From: Sialis fuliginosa
Lineage: Eukaryota > Arthropoda > Insecta > Megaloptera > Sialidae
Length of the DNA: 64,000 nt
Direction of reading: 5' to 3'
Assembly: GCA_961205875.1 (NCBI GenBank)
Contig: OY540816.1
Coordinates: 7,822,701-7,886,700, forward strand
In this document: in pieces, positions 11,510 through 23,160 of the stretch
Layout: each line of letters begins with the position of its first letter
How positions within the stretch are numbered: the stretch's first letter is position 1
Position numbers and translations under genes: made by a program
The notes under the pieces: model-generated
The model's input: the letters and a program-made list of their open reading frames with translations, nothing else
Told to the model about the DNA's origin: nothing
Database searches by the model: none

Positions 11510-12170
11510 TTATTATCTATTTATTATTTTACACAAATATGAAAGAGGAACAAAAATACAGAAAATACAATAAACAAATGTATCTACAGCCTACAAGTAG
11601 ATTGGAAAGAAAAGTTCTGTGTTTTTATTTATTTTTCATATTTTAACAAAGATTTAAGAGATTAAATCTTCATCTATAATAAAATCCGCTGTCAAACTTG
11701 TCGTATTGATTAACCAACTCCCGCCCTAAAGAAGAGGAGCAGCTCAATTTGCATAATTGTATAAATTCCAAAGCCGGCTTTGATTGCTGTAGAACGTTTA
11801 ATTGTTAGGAATAATATTCATTGATTAAAATTTTCTCTTCTTTTGGTTCCCCGTCGCATCTTCGCATGTTTCAATATTCAACATTTCGATTTATGAGATT
11901 TTAATGAAATTTCACTTGAAAATCAAGCGGGAGTGATTGTGTATAAATGCATAAATTAAATTTGCCAGCTCACTGATTTTTGTGGTGTAAAGTTATTATA
12001 CATCCAATTATTTTAATTATTTTTTACGTAGATGTGAAGCGATTTTAATTTTATTTATTTTTTATTGTGTACCTACTTATACATTTAGCCTCAATGTTTA
12101 GATTATGAATGGGGAAATTCATTTAAGCTCTATTTACTTTGGTAAATTTAATTTATCAATAAAAAATATT
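11510..12170. other. Intronic spacer
   Basis: No gene. Holds the second occurrence (11742-11805) of the TTTGCATAATTGTA...GTTTAATTGTT segment also seen at 9811-9872. Confidence 0.45.
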
Positions 12171-12690
12171 ATTTCCTCGCAATATCGAAGATACGAGAAG
12201 CTTTGTAATCGTTTTAGATTGAGACAAAAAAAATGTTCTCCGATTTCAAAATTTTAAATTGATCTTTCCGTTTCACGTCAAGACAAACACTTTTCGTTCT
12301 GTGTCTGTCTGTCTGTCCGTCCGTGTGTCCTGAACCCTTGTCACACGCATAACTCGGTCCCATTACAAAATCATCAAAATCGTGTGTAAGGGGAAGGGGT
12401 GACACCCCAAAATATTTATTTTTTCAAGATATCTCAAGGAAGACATATGTTACGTGAAAATTTTTAAGAATATTTTTTGCAGAGCATTAAATTTCCTATA
12501 ATATGGGTCTACAATGTTTGTTAAAAATATTCCCTTACAAAGATTTATCTCAATTTATTTTTAAAAATCGTGTTTTGTTTTTCTAAATTGATATTTGCTT
12601 GGACATATTAAATGTCATTTTGATGTTTTAAATGTCATTTTGACAATTGTCAAAAAATTAAAAATATACGAAAAAATAATCAGGTGCGTC
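12171..12690 (+). mobile_element. Repeat family A, 3'-truncated copy
   Basis: Starts TTTCCTCGCAATATCGAAG and follows the family A body through the TGTCTGTCTGTCCGTCCGT tract. The match fades after about 12690 and the CGAGGAAGC end is absent. Confidence 0.75.
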
Positions 12691-13530
12691 TTTTGAACTT
12701 ATATTTTACTATAGTTTCCTATTTAAAAAAATGATGTTGACGTTCAAAGAACCTTAAAGGCCACGTTAAAATAAAAATAAATATTACTATTCGAATACCC
12801 CCTCACAGCCAAACATTTTTTTTCAAATATGCGATGGTTCTGAGATAAAAATCTGTTACACATTATATGCCCCATCCTGTATAACGTGATAACAGTTTAA
12901 AATACGTATTATAATAAAAAATAATTTTCTATAAGTAAAAACATTTAATGAATGACAACAAATGGATATTTCAAAGTAATTGATAATTACTAAAGTTATC
13001 TAAAGAATTAACTTTTCGTTTACATTTACTTTACAAAAGTGTTAATTTGACTATTTGTATTGAAACTTAAATACCGTACCTACAAAACTGATCGTTACAT
13101 TTGTTTTGGAGTTGCTTGTTACTTTTCACCCTCCAAATATTTATCTCCACATCAAATGAAGCATACCAACTTCAAACGTTCTATTAATTTAATCGAAAAG
13201 GGTCAAACTAATTATATTCTCAGTTATCAAATTAACTAATCCTACAACTAATGAAGGCTACAAGTATTTTATAACATACATTAATCGTCTTTTCTAAAAT
13301 ATATACATTTTCTAATAGATTTGGTTAGGTAAAATATGAACAATTTAATTTAGTAATATAAAATTTATCGCAAGCGATGTGACTAAATAGGTGTGAAATT
13401 GGTAGTGTATTTTTTATCTGTGTTAATTATTGGACTTCTTAACACTGGAAATTATCTGTTCTAATATCTAAGTTAATATTTTGAACTTTTATTTAGTATT
13501 TATATTTATAGTTTTAAATTTAATACACTT
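12691..13530. other. Spacer with one dispersed repeat
   Basis: Mostly AT-rich. The stretch 13125-13225 (GAAGCATACCAACTTCAAAC, TTAATCGAAAAGGGTCAAAC) matches 52970-53060 in reverse orientation, so it is part of an unnamed repeat. Confidence 0.5.
13125..13225 (+). repeat. Dispersed repeat Y, copy 1
   Basis: About 80-90 bp closely matching the reverse complement of 52970-53060, including ACGTTCTATTAATTTAATCG. Confidence 0.75.
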
Positions 13531-14063
13531 ATTGTTCGAACTCGAAACCCGAAAAAACCGGTATTTTTCATTTATCTGAACCCGAACCGAATCGCTATAT
13601 TTCAAAGTAAACGAACCTGAATCTGAATCCGAACCTTTTCATGGATAACCGGTAACCATTTTTAAAAGGTTCAATAAATTAATTTTAATATTTTTCTCCA
13701 ATGATATTTTTAACTAACTGGAAATTTGTTTGAATTTCATTGAATGAAGTGAGATCAATTTTACATAATTAATAATTAGTCAAATTACATTTCAATTTGA
13801 AAAGTAGAGATTTTAATCTTTAAAATGTTATGTTGTTTTTACTCTTTTTTCTAGCCGTATTTTAAAGGCCATACTATTTTTTTTCGAACAAAATAATTTT
13901 CATTCAATTACAATCTTGAACTCAAACCTGAACCTGAACTCTTAAAAAATAACGGTTTTTGAACTGAAATAATTTGCACTATGCTGAACCCAAACCCGAA
14001 ACCGAATCAAAATTTATATTTGAACCCGAATCATAAATAAAATCCGGTTCAAGTCCTTGCCCA
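13531..14063. mobile_element. Degenerate element rich in GAACCCGAA motifs
   Basis: Both ends carry irregular runs of GAACCCGAAC-type motifs (GAACCCGAACCGAATCG near 13577, CCAAACCCGAAACCGAATC near 13988) around an AT-rich middle. Ends read TCGAACTCGAAACCCG and ATCCGGTTCAAGTCC. Such GGTTCGGGTTCGG repeats mark some insect non-autonomous DNA elements. No clear target duplication. Confidence 0.5.
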
Positions 14064-14410
14064 GAAGTCAAGAAAACAATTATCCGGCTTATATTTAATC
14101 ATATATAAAATACACCATAATACATATACAAGATAAAAGCTATAGACAACCTACATTACAGTTATATCGAACAATAGCAGATACAATAAACAAATAATAT
14201 CTCAAAAACTGATAAAAGCTTATATAAATATTAAACGTTCCTCCAACCACCTATATTCACAATTCATTAGAGACAAGTTCATCTACTCCGAACTCCAGTT
14301 ATCAACCTGGCCACTCGTAAAAATCAGCTATGATCGGCCCATAAGCAACATCCCACTCCTTCTCAAGCTTTGGCACTTTACAGAAACGATCTTCGTCACC
14401 GCTTCGACCT
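14064..14410. other. Unrecognised, moderately GC-rich near 14270-14410
   Basis: On the minus strand a short open frame (LEKEWDVAYGPIIADFYEW) can be read near 14320-14375 but has no splice sites or recognised family. Possibly a decayed LINE end. Confidence 0.25.
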
Positions 14411-14504
14411 TGCAAATCTATTACATGTTAGCTGCGTCAAAACGCAGTGCCGTTTCGACGCAGCTAACATGCCACTTGTATTGAATCACATATAATAGAT
14501 TTGC
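14411..14504. repeat. Strong inverted repeat / hairpin
   Basis: CATGTTAGCTGCGTCAAAACG (14424-14444) is mirrored by CGTTTCGACGCAGCTAACATG (14451-14471) around a 6-base loop. An outer pair GCAAATCTATTA / TAATAGATTTGC extends it, with about 20 bases unpaired on the right arm. No miRNA was recognised. Confidence 0.8.
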
Positions 14505-15636
14505 CAAGGATTTATATATAGTATGCTTATTTGTCTTCAAACAAAGAAGAATATACAAAATTAAGGACTTGTTTGAAAAGTAAATCATCCAGTAAATTAC
14601 GAAGAAGAATTTGCTGGAAACACGTGTTGATAGCATAATAAGTAAATCTAAAATCAAATGATTTGACAAATGTTAAATAAACAATGTTGTTGGAAATAGA
14701 GATCTGTAACAGTGAATATATCAGATTATACATTGTTCCCTATTTAATTATGTTGTTTTCTTTATCTCGTTCATCATTGGTGTACACCAACCCTAATTAT
14801 GATGTATTGTTTTATACAGTTTACAGACACAATAAGTAAATGCCCCAAACAGCTAATGTAATTTACCTAACCAACATTGCATAGAATAATAAATCATCTT
14901 TTGTGAAATCCATTAAATTTACTTTTTTCCCTTTGAAACAAATTATTTAGCAGAATATGCATAGCTCGTCGCTTTTATTAAAAAGTTTAAATTGACATAA
15001 TAAAATATTTAATCATGTCATATAAATAGAATTGATTACATTACATTTTATAAATCTGGATTTATAAAGGACTTTTGATTTTTTTATCAAAATTAGGATT
15101 ATAATTGATTGAGTTTTAGTTCTGTAGAGTAAGTATAAATATATATTATATTATGCTAATATTACAAAAATTGGCCAAGATCGAAAGAGAAGTTTTATTA
15201 CAAAAATAAGTTAAAACTCCTAAACTTACAATAAGAAATATATTCAAATATTTTTATAAGTTAAACAATTTAAATGCTGTGGATTAAAATTTTCTATCAA
15301 AGCGCATGTGTCTGTAAGGTTAGTTATTAAAGTTCATTTTATACATTAAATATTTTAGTAATTTTTAAAATGAATAAAATAATGAACATGTATGTATGTA
15401 TGTAATCAAACTATTCACAAATATTTAAATATACATTAGAGTTGTAACTGTATTAATATAATTTTTTAAATCAATTAAAAATCAACTTTAAATCGATATG
15501 AATAATATACAAAGTGTAACATTGTATATTTATTTATTTGCTTTATTTTTTTTTCTTAAATACTTTAATTAGGAAAATAGAAACTAAGATTTAAAGTAAC
15601 AATATAAAAAAAAAAAAACTAAACAGAAAATAAAAT
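14505..15636. other. No feature recognised
   Basis: AT-rich, with short open frames only and no repeat recognised. Confidence 0.5.
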
Positions 15637-16430
15637 AAAACGGCTAAGTGCGTGTTGGGCACGCAAATGATAGGTTTCCGTAGTCATTACGATTTATAAA
15701 CAAGAGTAATTTCAATTTTTTTTTATAAACTATTCTAGCTACAGTGTTCGTTATAATTTCATTGAAAGTACTAACTAAAAGCTACATTCTGGATTTTTTT
15801 TAGATTTTTTGCATCGATAGTTTAGAAAGTAGAAAGGGGGAGCGGACGCTCTGATAACGACATTTAAATGCAAATATATCGTGACTGAAGGGTTAAAATC
15901 AAAAGGTCATTTAACATTTTTTGTTGCATTTTAGGAGACCTATCTAATGACATCCCACTCAATGGGGTAATTAAAAAAAAAGTGAGTTCACTTTTCAGTC
16001 TATGGGAGGGGGGTCCAAAATAATTTTGACAGTGTTCGTTATAATTTTTAGTAGCGGTACTAATTAAATGCTATATTCTCGAATTTTTTCAGATTTTTTA
16101 TATTGATAGTTTAGAAAATAGATAGAGGGGACGCTCTGATCATGACTTTCACCGCAAATATATCGTGACTGAAGAGTTAAAATCAAAATGTCATAAAACA
16201 TTTTTTATTGCATTTTAGGAGACCTATCTAAAGACATCCTACTTAATGGATTAACTGAAATTTTTTTTAATGTACTTTTCAGTCTATGGAAAGGGGGCCC
16301 AAAAATTTTTTATCATTTCTGTTTTTGGGTTTTCAATCTTCGTCCGTATACCAAATTTTATCTTAATCGATCTAAAATTTTTGAGGACGGACGGACTATA
16401 AGGTTTCCTAGTTTTCTACGGAAACCTAAA
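15637..16430 (+). mobile_element. Repeat family B, full-length copy 1
   Basis: Begins AAAACGGCTAAGTGCGTG, then GGTTTCCGTAGTCATTACG, and ends CTACGGAAACCT, so its edges are inverted. The body holds two direct repeats about 288 bp apart (CAGTGTTCGTTATAATTT at 15742 and 16030), each with GGAGACCTATCTAA. Relatives: 24739-25380 and a reversed fragment at 43335-43452. The AACGGCCAAGTGCGTG start is widespread in insect, especially lepidopteran, repeats. Confidence 0.85.
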
Positions 16431-16833
16431 AACATACCAAATTTTAATACGTAGGTATATAAAATTAATACTTATTTAAATAATTTAATTAAGTTCAGTC
16501 ATTAATGTTATAAGGTGCGATATGAATCGAATATAGAACCATGCAATTATTTCAAAAACTATTTATTATATCAAAACAGTTTAAATTAAAATACCTTTGA
16601 TTTAACCAATTTATAATAATTTTAACGTTTAAATTCTCATATACTCGATTGTAAAAAGCAAAAAATAATCACGGCTATTAAACGGTTCGTATACTTATCG
16701 TGATTAAGTTTATGATTAACGTTAATGGTGGTTACCAAACGGACGATTTACTAACCTTGATAATTTTTGTTATATGCAATTAAATTATAACAATTAATTT
16801 AATGCCTTACATTTTTTGGCTGCTAATGTTTTT
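16431..16833. other. No feature recognised
   Basis: AT-rich spacer. Confidence 0.5.
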
Positions 16834-16837
16834 TTAA

Positions 16838-17735
16838 CCTTTACAGGGCCGGCATAGCCACTTTTTTGGTCACCTTAATTTGAGTGAGTAGCATTCATTA
16901 GATGATACATATATTAAAATTTTAAAAATTTAACACTAATCCCCCCCTTCCTTCCATTTTTGTCTTGTGCAGTATTTGTGCCAAGTTTTATTCGAGTGTG
17001 AATACAAACAAAATATTTTTTCTCATACAAACTTTTTCACCCTCTTGCAAACCCTTAAGGGTTGAATTTTGAAAAATGCTGAAACCAAAAAAACGCAGAA
17101 ACAGCAGATATCAAGGAAGTCTCCATTCCTCCTTTTATCTGTGTTTGTTTTTAGAATATTTATTTGTAGAGTATTTATTTTAAGTTTCAAATAAATCCGA
17201 CCAAAAATTCCCATACAAACTTATACAGTATACACCCCCTTTTACCATTTTTACTAATAATTTTTTCGGGATATAATTATCAGAATACAAAGTAGCCTAT
17301 GTTCTTCTTCAGGATGCAAGTTATCTCCCTGCCAAATTTCATCGAGATCGGTTAAGCGGTTTATCCGCGAAAAGGTAATAAACAGACAGACACACTTTCG
17401 CATTTATAATATTGTTGTTACGATAACACTGGAAACCCTAACAACGCTCCATTCGCATATATTGAGGACCCATACGGGAAGGGGGGGGGGTTATTTTTGA
17501 CCCTAGGGTCGGGGGGTGAGGGTGGATGAGATTTATATTGACACCATCGCATGAAGCGACCTGAAAAAAATAACAAAAAATGTTATACTGTACCCGATGT
17601 TCTAGGCCGGACTGGCCACTTTTTTGGCCACCTGAAGGGGTGATAGTGCACCTGGACATGGTGTGTCGATTGATACATTGATTAGCCATATCTATGATAT
17701 CTGTTTTGAACTAAAAAATTCCGGCTCTGTAAAGG
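16838..17735. mobile_element. piggyBac-type MITE with TTAA target
   Basis: Terminal inverted repeats CCTTTACAGGGCCGG and CCGGCTCTGTAAAGG are flanked by TTAA on both sides (16834-16837, 17736-17739), the hallmark of piggyBac insertion. Subterminal copies of GGCC..ACTTTTTTGG.CACCT occur near both ends (16857 and 17612). No transposase frame. The element carries an RTE-like tail at 17281-17415. Confidence 0.88.
17281..17415 (+). mobile_element. RTE-like 3' tail inside the piggyBac MITE
   Basis: Shows the block AAAGTAGCCTATGTTC, CCAAATTTCATCGAGATCGG, AACAGACAGACACACTTTCG and CATTTATAATATT, a signature of RTE-clade LINE or SINE 3' ends in insects. No clear target duplication. Confidence 0.65.
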
Positions 17736-17739
17736 TTAA

Positions 17740-18440
17740 ATACCCTACTGTTTTTTTCCACAAGATAAATAATAATACTTTTCCATCCATAAATTTTCCA
17801 CAAAACCAGTCATGAAAAATTGAAAGCAAAAACTCATATGTACGAACATCATTTAAACCATGAAGAGTTAACTAAAAGTAAACAGATACAAATAATCGCA
17901 GTTGGCCACACTTTGGAGCGTGGCTTTGGCGGTTGAAGGAGAGCTAGATGGTTTTTATTTTGAGCGACTGGGTTCATTTAAAACTTTAACAAATTATCTA
18001 GTTAACTGCGCGGATCAGTTTGTTTCGCTCCAGAACGTAGAAACACCGAGCCTGTTGTCGCTTTTGTGTTTCAACCGTTTTATTGCTTTTGTTTCTTTAG
18101 CTTTCTATGGGTTACAGTACATGTTTCAAAATATATATTTAAAGTTTTAATTAAACATAATAAAAGTATGAATATTAGGTATTATTTGACTATTGTAATA
18201 ATATTCATTTTAAAATGATACTACGTACATATTACTTTTCTGTTTTGTTTTCTCTAAACTCCGTTTGGAGACATAACAAATATAAATATAAATTTTTTCG
18301 AAATTGTGAAATAATTATTCACTGAAAGAAATATCGTTCATTATATTTATGAAACGCATTGAACAACCAGGAATTCATAGTAATATAATAATGAAGAAAT
18401 ATTTAATTTCAAGTAAAAATTCATTAAAAGTAAAAAAATA
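17740..18440. other. Spacer with an unrecognised 82-codon frame
   Basis: A plus-strand frame at 17902-18150 is open for 82 codons, and its first 180 bases are GC-richer than the flanks. It shows no splice context, domain or second copy. I do not call it a gene. Confidence 0.3.
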
Positions 18441-18454
18441 ATTAACTGCGTAAA

Positions 18455-18730
18455 ACTCGATATTATTAGTGGTATTTTTTGTACCTTATTGAAAAAAACA
18501 ATTATTTTTATTGTCTTTTGTGTACATTTTTGTTAAATATTTCCAATTCTCTTGACTGCATTGCAAAAAAAATAATAAATATATTTTATTCATTATGAAT
18601 TTCCTTATAAAACTAAATATTAAAATTTTTTATTACATAACCTAAAAAACCAATACTTTTTTACATCGACCAATAGTAAATCGATTTTAATAAAATTTTG
18701 GAAAAAGATATTCCTTATGGTTATAAATAT
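18455..18730 (+). repeat. Dispersed repeat V, copy 1
   Basis: Aligns, with divergence, to 44090-44363 in the same orientation: TTTTTTGTACCTT.TTGAAAAAA, TTTTCGTGTAC-like, TATAAAACTAAAT and AAAGATATTCCTTATG.TTATAAAT blocks. Unidentified. Confidence 0.65.
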
Positions 18731-19756
18731 GTAAGTAACTCAAAACTTTTTTTAATCTGATTTCGTAAAAAAATTCCTTCCTTGTTCAGGGGCCTCAAGG
18801 CATGTACGAAACTTTTATAATTTTGCGTTCTGATAATTTCCTGGTTAAAAACATTGTTAATGATTCGAAAAAATAAATCTAAAAGGATATATACAATACA
18901 CAATACAGCCGTTTTTCATCTACATATTTCGTTAAAATTGTTTGATTTCATAAAATAATTACTTCTTAACAACAGAAAAACTATAATCTTTTTACGAGTT
19001 GTCCAATAGTTGTCGTTTACAGTTGTTACAATTGGTACCTACATCGTAAATAGATGCTGTTTTGCCTTTCTTTGAAAGCGATTTGCTTGTAATATCAGGT
19101 ATAAAGTTAGATTTGCAAACGTATTTCTACAATGTGTCAATATTATTAATAATAAGTTAAATGTTTGAAATGTACTTCTATACCAACCTTTAACAACAAT
19201 CTTCCACATTTCTGTTTTTTTTTCAAGCCTATATCCATTGTGTAGAGAATCTGGTTAATGTGACAAGTAATATTCGTTAGGTTTTATCTTTTATGTGATT
19301 CTGTTTTATATTTCACAAGATCTTGCCTTTAGTTCTTAAATGTAATAACTATATTCGTTAATGGGAGTTTGTTTATTATGAATAAAACAATGAAAACAAA
19401 GGCACAGAAAATATTTTAGAATTTCAAAAGGTTTTATTGTTCATTTGAACCAAAATTAAATACAACTGTTATTAATAATAATTATCATAGTAAAAAATTA
19501 TGTATTTTTTTGATAATGATTAAAGCCAATGATGTTAAACATATAAGACGTTCGCAGCACAAAATTTGGATTATTTTAATAAAATAAATAGTATGAAATA
19601 AAAAAATGTCATTTTAAGAACATCGTAAATTATAGAAGTATAAAATATAAATCGTTCCTCTTAAAAATACCAAAAGTATAATATATATTTTTTTTAATTG
19701 TAAATTTTGTTGTAGCATATTTATTAAATAATCTATTGTGATATCACACGCATAGG
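18731..19756. other. No feature recognised
   Basis: AT-rich spacer. Confidence 0.5.
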
Positions 19757-20150
19757 TACCATGGGACTTTCTTATACGTAATACTGAGAGTAAGCAGTGT
19801 GGGTGAGTCTAAATAATTATTTAAAAAATTCTTTCTGACTATGTAAATCATAAATGTTGGGAAAAATGTATTGAGAATAAATTATAGATAATAACATACT
19901 CGACATTTTTTAACTAAAGCATTTTTTCTTATTTAAAAAATAATTCAAAAATTGACAAGAGAAATCATCCGTTTCCGGTTTAATAAATACGTTCAAAAAT
20001 ATTCATTTGATACATGTTGTAGAGAATATTATTATCTATAATTTATGCTCTATTCATTTTTATTGGTTTGTCAGAAATATGTTTTAATAAAATAAAAATC
20101 AAATGCACTGTTCACTGTTAGTATTACGTATAAGAAAGTCCCGTGGCTCC
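19757..20150. mobile_element. Foldback MITE, GGGACTTTCTTATACGTAAT ends
   Basis: GGTACCATGGGACTTTC..TACGTAATACT at the left is mirrored by AGTATTACGTATAAGAAAGTC at the right. Inside are related AT-rich blocks (AATTATAGATAATAACAT / ATTATTATCTATAATTTATG). A similar interior is seen at about 32860-33110. No coding. Confidence 0.75.
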
Positions 20151-20558
20151 CATGGCAGATATTTTATTATTCATTTTCATCTGAAGTATTTTATAACATA
20201 AAGAAAGACAACATCTGGGCCTGGACCAAAATTGGTCGGTTCACCCTATTTATGTTTATATTTTATACATTGCCGACTATCAGTTAGGTAGTCTATTCAA
20301 TGCCTAGGAAAAGCATATAATTACATTTATTTCATACATTGTCCGGTAATTTTAGGTATTCTGTAAAATTTCTAGGTATTCTATAGAATACATAGTAACG
20401 GTATAAAACACATAAAATTGGTGTTCCGATTTAAATAGTACTATATTAATGTACAAAATAAATGTGGAATATATGCTAACACATAACACCAATAATGTAC
20501 GGCACTCACAATTTTTTTATTTATCGTATTTATAATAATTTCTTGATATAATTTAATC
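20151..20558. other. No feature recognised
   Basis: AT-rich spacer before the hAT MITE. Confidence 0.5.
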
Positions 20559-20956
20559 CAGCGATTCCCAACCTTTGGGGGACGTGATAAAATCAAATGG
20601 GGGGCGTGAGCATATCGAGAAGAAATAAGAAAAAAACATTATTAAAAAATTTATTTAATTTAATTTAATTTATTTATTTTATTTAATAAAAAATAATATA
20701 CACGTTTACAATTACACTGATATAATACACTTATAAATAGGATTGTATCAGTATTGCACAATGTATTTAATAATTAACTTATCAATATTAAATTAAAAAC
20801 AAGATTCATAATTATTAGTGACTCCCTTAGCCCTGTCTTGCAGAGCAAAGTTTTTCGAAAGAAGGTTTAATAATACTATTTATGAGGGATGGGGGGGCAA
20901 GGCGATAATTGTGATTGAAAATTGGGTCGCAAATACTAAAAGGTTGAGAAACGCTG
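20559..20956. mobile_element. hAT MITE (398 bp), TSD ATTTAATC
   Basis: Ends CAGCGATTCCCAACCTTT and AAAAGGTTGAGAAACGCTG form hAT-type inverted repeats. The 8-bp duplication ATTTAATC is perfect (20551-20558, 20957-20964). The termini resemble the CAGNGGTTCTCAACCTTT class common in animals. No transposase frame. Confidence 0.93.
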
Positions 20957-21047
20957 ATTTAATCTATAACACAATATTTTTGAAAATATTTTAAACCTTT
21001 GCAAAGTTTTAGTACCATTTCTTTGTAAAGGTGAGCACTGTTATAGA

Positions 21048-21667
21048 CAGGCTCGGATTTAGAAATTTTCCGCCCCTAGGCAGTTGCGAAAATTGACCCC
21101 CCCCCTAAACTATTTTTACGCATTTTAAACTTCCTATTTTCGGTTCTCAGAATCGATGAATTGTATATTGACCATACAAGTTTTCGCTAGCGATATAGAA
21201 AATCACGTAAACTGTTACACAAGAATCATTGTTTATTTGCGATGTCATTTTTTAGAAATCTGTATGTAAGAAAAACACTTGTGAAAATAACAAACCTGAA
21301 ATTGATGTCGTTGAAACTTGTCACACGTACTGTTAACAATAAATTAACAATGGCGTTAATAATCGTTCGCCAATGTTTAGTAATAATGACAGAGGAGGTT
21401 ATGTGTATCATAATATACTGTAGGGGAAAATAAGATGATTTTCGATACAGAAACTTATCGAATATTCGATATTAGGCCAATATCGAGACTTGTATAAATC
21501 GATTCTTTTCTCGATTCGGGCATTTTCCACTTATAATGTTGGTACGCGTGCCAACGAAATAGACGGGAAATTCAATTCCCACGAATATAACAAGTTTTCA
21601 AAGTTTTCGCCAAAATTTGCCGCCCTAGGCAACTGTCTACTCTGCCTGCATGGTAAATCCGGGCCTG
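21048..21667. mobile_element. hAT non-autonomous element (620 bp), TSD GTTATAGA
   Basis: Starts CAGGCTCGGATTTAGAAA and ends TGGTAAATCCGGGCCTG; CCGCCCCTAGGCAGTTG near the left is mirrored by GCCGCCCTAGGCAACTG near the right. The 8-bp duplication GTTATAGA is perfect (21040-21047, 21668-21675). Open frames inside and across its right edge are incidental. Confidence 0.93.
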
Positions 21668-21779
21668 GTTATAGATATATATACAAAAATACATTGGGAT
21701 CGTGTATATTATTAAAGTTAATCGACTCTGGAATAATGATCATCTGGAGCGTGTATCTGCTAAGTGAATAGCAACTACA

Positions 21780-22030
21780 GCAGTACATCGGCTATATATT
21801 TACTCGGTGTAAACACCCAGGCATTACAGAAACCTGAGTCGGTAGTGGCGCGGGTGGCATGGCGCGGTGGTAGGGTGGGGGTACGGGAGTGCGAACATCG
21901 GCACTCCAACAGAAACGATTGTTTTCACAAAGATTAACTCGAGGGTGAGGTAAAAACGGTGTTTTCTTTATAAATAGAAGCCAACTCCTAATCTGGAATG
22001 TGTTTTCATTGCATTAAGTGAAGTGACGAA
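21780..22030 (+). promoter_or_regulatory. Candidate promoter-like GC-rich segment
   Basis: A GC-rich block (GGTAGTGGCGCGGGTGGCAT, GGTAGGGTGGGGGTACGGG) is followed by a canonical TATA box TATAAATA at 21969-21976. It is single-copy in the window and not inside a recognised element. No downstream exon is identified, so this is only suggestive; an intronic enhancer is equally possible. Confidence 0.3.
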
Positions 22031-22076
22031 CAGCTGGAAAAAAATCACAACGAGGTCTTTGTATTTGTGTCTACGT

Positions 22077-22118
22077 GTATGTATGTGTGTGTATGTGTCT
22101 GTGTGTGTGTGTGTGTGA
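22077..22118. repeat. GT-rich microsatellite
   Basis: Imperfect TG/TATG/TCTG repeat ending in GTGTGTGTGTGTGTG. Confidence 0.85.
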
Positions 22119-22272
22119 TGTGCAATGGATTGATTTTACTTTTTAAGCAAATAATACATTTCACATAAAATAAATGTTACTGACAGACATTGTTATCCAA
22201 AGTTAACTTGTTTGCAGAAACACTTACAATTAGTTTTATGTAAAACATAGATCCCTTCTAATATTGAATATT

Positions 22273-22628
22273 GGTCACGTTCACGACTGACTAAAAACAG
22301 TGAACAACGAGCTTTGATTGGTTGATTCTTGGAATTTCTGATGGAATGTACCAGAAATTTAAAGAATGTCATTTTTTAAGCGTGTAAGGAAGTGAGAAAG
22401 AATAAAAACTAGTGACCAGGGTAACCAAAGAACATTTATGTTCACTTCATGTTGAGCGTTTCTGTCAGAACACTAGTTTCTATCTCTTTATGGTTACTTC
22501 TGTCTCACTTTCTTACACGCTTAAAAAATGACATTCTTTAAATTTCTGGTACAATCCACCAGAAATTCCATAAATCAACCAATTAAAGCTCGTTGTTCAC
22601 TGTTTTTGGTCAGTCGTGAACGTTACCA
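22273..22628. mobile_element. Foldback MITE (~356 bp)
   Basis: GGTCACGTTCACGACTGAC at the left is mirrored by GTCAGTCGTGAACGTTACC at the right. The arms run almost to the centre near 22450 (GTGAACAACGAGCTTTGATT / AATTAAAGCTCGTTGTTCAC; AAGCGTGTAAGGAAGTGAGA / TCTCACTTTCTTACACGCTT). It ends five bases before the TA of the pogo-like element. Confidence 0.88.
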
Positions 22629-22702
22629 TTGTATAGAGTAGACTGAGGCGAATTGGATCACAGGGCGAATCGGATCAAAATAGGAAATAGGAGAGAATTT
22701 AA

Positions 22703-23160
22703 AAACACCGAACGCATATGAAGGTTAAGGAGAATAATAAAGCTACTCTAGGAATAAAAGTGAAGGGCAGGGCTCCGTCAAGAGATTGGCACTGCATTTT
22801 TTGTTCAGAAAAATGTGTACACCCGCCAAGAGAGGACTGGATTCAGTGCAGTGCATGTGAAGAATAGTGCCACGAAAACTGCGCTGATTATAAACATACA
22901 AGTCTTGAGGCTTCCGCGGTGATCCTGGGTGTAAGCCGCGTAGGTTTGGTCGTGTTATCGGCCAACGTTTCGTCACACATTGCACACATCTTCAGAGATC
23001 TTCTAAAAGTGCACTTTTAGAAGAGCCCTGAAGATGTCCACTGCAATGTGTGACGAAACATTGGCTGATAACACGACCAAACCGACGCGGCTTACACCCA
23101 GAAGCCAAGATCCATGATTATAAACATGTTATTATGAGAGTTTTCTATTTTTATGATTAA
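22703..23160 (+). pseudogene. C-terminal PHD-like zinc finger of a pogo/DDE transposase, broken
   Basis: From 22703 the frame is open and includes DWHCIFCSEKC, EDWIQCSAC and CHENCADYKH. This gives the CxxCxxxC...WIQCxxC...CHxxC pattern of PHD-type fingers found at the C-terminus of many insect pogo/jerky-like (DDE_1) transposases. An in-frame TAG replaces the residue before CHENC, usually tryptophan. At 22898 a 217-bp insertion with a 13-bp target duplication splits the frame. After it the same frame resumes at 23128 and reaches a stop at 23158-23160. The DDE catalytic domain is absent. A host PHD protein is unlikely, because the frame lies within a TIR-bounded element. Confidence 0.75.
22898..23114. 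mobile_element. Nested palindromic retroposon (217 bp), 13-bp TSD
   Basis: Flanked by TGATTATAAACAT (22885-22897 and 23115-23127). Arms GGCCAACGTTTCGTCACACA / TGTGTGACGAAACATTGGC, GTGTAAGCCGCG / CGCGGCTTACAC and TTTGGTCGTGTTATC / GATAACACGACCAAA fold on each other around CTTCTAAAAGTGCACTTTTAGAAG. The TGACGAAACGT and CCTGAAGATGTC words are typical of some insect LINE tails. A related piece is at 25423-25550. Confidence 0.8.

Noticed and set aside
14064-14410. Possible LINE coding end on the minus strand.
   Set aside because: Only about 20 plausible residues without a recognisable motif.
17902-18150. 82-codon plus-strand frame considered as an exon.
   Set aside because: No family, no splice sites, no second copy; left as an unrecognised stretch.
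21226-21771. Three overlapping frames on both strands.
   Set aside because: All lie in or across the hAT element with TSD GTTATAGA; none resembles a transposase.
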